From Stutzerimonas stutzeri (GTDB taxonomy: Bacteria; Pseudomonadota; Gammaproteobacteria; Pseudomonadales; Pseudomonadaceae): a DNA stretch of 64,000 nt. The number at the start of each line of letters is the position of its first letter. Position 1 is the first letter of the stretch. The stretch is taken from assembly GCF_013522825.1 (NCBI RefSeq), contig NZ_JAAMQZ010000027.1, positions 1 to 64,000 of the forward strand. The letters are read 5' to 3'. Under the pieces are notes generated by a model. That model had not been told where the DNA came from. It searched no databases and saw nothing but the letters and a program-made list of their open reading frames with translations. A program made the translations under genes and the position numbers. Of this stretch, positions 62,698-64,000 are shown piece by piece.

Positions 62698-64000
62698 ATG
62701 TCCATCTACGAACAGGGCCTCGCGCCCGCAGCCGTCAACCATGTCGCCCTCAGCCCGCTCGGCTTCATCGAGCGCACCGCCAGCGTCTACCCCGATTACC
62801 CTGCCGTGATTCACGGCTCGATCCGTCGTACCTGGGCCGAAACCTACACACGCTGCCGGCGTCTGGCCTCGGCGCTGGCAGGTCGCGGCATCGGCAAGGG
62901 CAATACGGTCGCGGTGATGCTGCCCAATATCCCGCCAATGCTCGAGGCACACTTCGCCGTGCCGATGATCGGCGCGGTGATCAACACGCTCAACGTGCGG
63001 CTGGATGCCGAGGCCATCGCGTTCATGCTCCAGCACGGCGAGGCGCAGGTACTGATCGCCGACCGTGAATTCGCCTCGGTGGTGCGTGCCGCCATCGGTA
63101 TGCTCGATCACCCGCCGCTGGTGATCGAGGTGGACGACCCGGAATACGGCGAGGGCGAGCCCGTCTCCAGCCTGGACTACGAAGCCCTGCTCGCCGAAGG
63201 CGATCCAGCCTTCGCCTGGCAGTGGCCGGAGGACGAGTGGCAGGCGATCAGCCTCAACTACACCTCCGGCACCACCGGCAATCCCAAAGGCGTGGTCTAC
63301 CACCATCGCGGCGCCTATCTCAACGCGCTGGGCAACCAGATGACCTGGGCCATGGGCAACCACCCGGTCTATCTGTGGACTTTGCCGATGTTCCACTGCA
63401 ACGGCTGGTGCTATCCCTGGACCATCACCGCCCTGGCCGGCGTGCATGTGTTCCTGCGCCGGGTCGATCCGCAGAAGATTCTCGGTCTGATTCGCGAACA
63501 TCAGGTCACCCATCTGTGCGGGGCACCGATCGTGCTCAACGCACTGGTGAACATGCCGGCCTCGGCCAAGGCCGCCATCGACCATCCGGTCCATGCAATG
63601 GTTGCCGGCGCCGCACCGCCGGCCAAGGTGATCGGCGCGGTGGAAGAGATGGGGATCAGGGTGACCCATGTCTATGGCCTCACCGAGGTCTACGGCCCGG
63701 CGACCATCTGCGCTTGGCATGCCGAATGGGACGACTTGCCGCTGGAACGCCGCGCCGAGCTCAAGGCACGCCAGGGCGTGCGCTATCCGACCCAGGAAGG
63801 GATGATGGTGGCCGACCCGAAGACCCTCGAACCCACTCCGCGCGATGGCCAGACCATCGGCGAGATATTCATGCGCGGCAACACGGTGATGAAGGGCTAC
63901 CTGAAGAATCCCAGCGCCACCGCCGAGGCCTTCGAAGGTGGCTGGTTCCACACCGGCGACCTGGCGGTGTGTCACCCGGACGGCTACGCGGAAATCCGCG
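62698..64000 (+). CDS. AlkK-like medium-chain acyl-CoA ligase (3' truncated by window)
   Basis: ATP-dependent fatty-acid activation; 434 codons are visible and the frame is open at the window edge. It starts MSIYEQGLAPAAVNHVALSP and has the AMP-binding P-loop YTSGTTGNPKG (about 187-197), the acyl-pocket region LPMFHCNGWCYPWT, VYGLTEVYGP near 325 and GWFHTGDLAV near the edge. Closest by eye to AlkK/medium-chain ligases. It is divergent from the two-component genes, which may control it, and would feed acyl-CoA to the nearby beta-oxidation operon. The missing end should hold the catalytic-lysine domain. Confidence 0.9.
   Translation, partial: MSIYEQGLAPAAVNHVALSPLGFIERTASVYPDYPAVIHGSIRRTWAETYTRCRRLASALAGRGIGKGNTVAVMLPNIPPMLEAHFAVPMIGAVINTLNVRLDAEAIAFMLQHGEAQVLIADREFASVVRAAIGMLDHPPLVIEVDDPEYGEGEPVSSLDYEALLAEGDPAFAWQWPEDEWQAISLNYTSGTTGNPKGVVYHHRGAYLNALGNQMTWAMGNHPVYLWTLPMFHCNGWCYPWTITALAGVHVFLRRVDPQKILGLIREHQVTHLCGAPIVLNALVNMPASAKAAIDHPVHAMVAGAAPPAKVIGAVEEMGIRVTHVYGLTEVYGPATICAWHAEWDDLPLERRAELKARQGVRYPTQEGMMVADPKTLEPTPRDGQTIGEIFMRGNTVMKGYLKNPSATAEAFEGGWFHTGDLAVCHPDGYAEIR

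Overview
The window is chromosomal DNA from a gamma-proteobacterium of the genus Pseudomonas. The evidence is GC-rich coding DNA, a gene order matching (from memory) the P. aeruginosa pcnB-folK-panBC-pgi ... fur-bamE-smpB-lld region, a Fur with a single cysteine, and Pseudomonas-type intergenic repeats. The species is not resolvable by eye; an oleovorans/mendocina- or stutzeri-like strain is my guess. No insertion sequence, prophage, rRNA operon or CRISPR array is visible.

Layout. 1-465: a candidate CrcZ-type Hfq/Crc-decoy RNA behind a sigma-54 promoter, then the pcnB promoter and a palindromic MITE-like repeat. 595-4979: RNA 3'-end and folate/pantothenate genes (pcnB, folK, panB, panC, panD). 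5331-12037: pgi and an envelope/unknown block (DUF2236, a giant DUF748 protein, two tandem DUF2845 proteins, a BON-domain protein with a sigma-54-like promoter). 12335-20923 (minus strand): the classic translation operon rimP-nusA-infB-rbfA-truB-rpsO-pnp, headed by an initiator tRNA and two tandem terminator hairpins. 21051-26664: tRNA-fMet, tRNA-Leu(GAG), secG, tpiA, glmM, folP, ftsH. 26787-34139: rlmE, yhbY, a DUF4149-like membrane protein, greA-carB-carA, dapB. 34228-38109: dnaJ, dnaK, grpE with a strong sigma-32 promoter. 38482-42744: recN (LexA box), fur, bamE, rnfH, ratA, smpB.

42770-51413 is a complete lactate module: LldR repressor and operator, LldP permease, the three-subunit iron-sulfur L-lactate dehydrogenase LutABC in place of the flavin enzyme LldD, and an iron-sulfur D-lactate dehydrogenase. 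51459-58349 is a self-contained beta-oxidation operon (thiolase, FadB-type multifunctional protein, long acyl-CoA dehydrogenase and its own electron-transfer flavoprotein), divergent from an AraC-type regulator. Next come a FixJ/NarL-type two-component system and an AlkK-like acyl-CoA ligase cut by the window edge. Together they look like an accessory carboxylic-acid catabolism island.

The most interesting non-coding observations are: (i) two copies of a structured repeat whose nested stems differ in sequence but keep their pairing, one ending inside folK and one in the pcnB 5' region; (ii) a perfect four-triplet ARN motif over the start region of a short upstream ORF in front of lldP, matching the motif in the candidate CrcZ; (iii) the carA promoter folded into a perfect terminator hairpin, and a four-codon CCA...CCA segment at the carA N terminus that may be a translational bypass site; (iv) a smpB -10 box so close to its AUG that the mRNA may be leaderless; (v) long hairpins built from AAGCTTC-type heptads at four gene boundaries.
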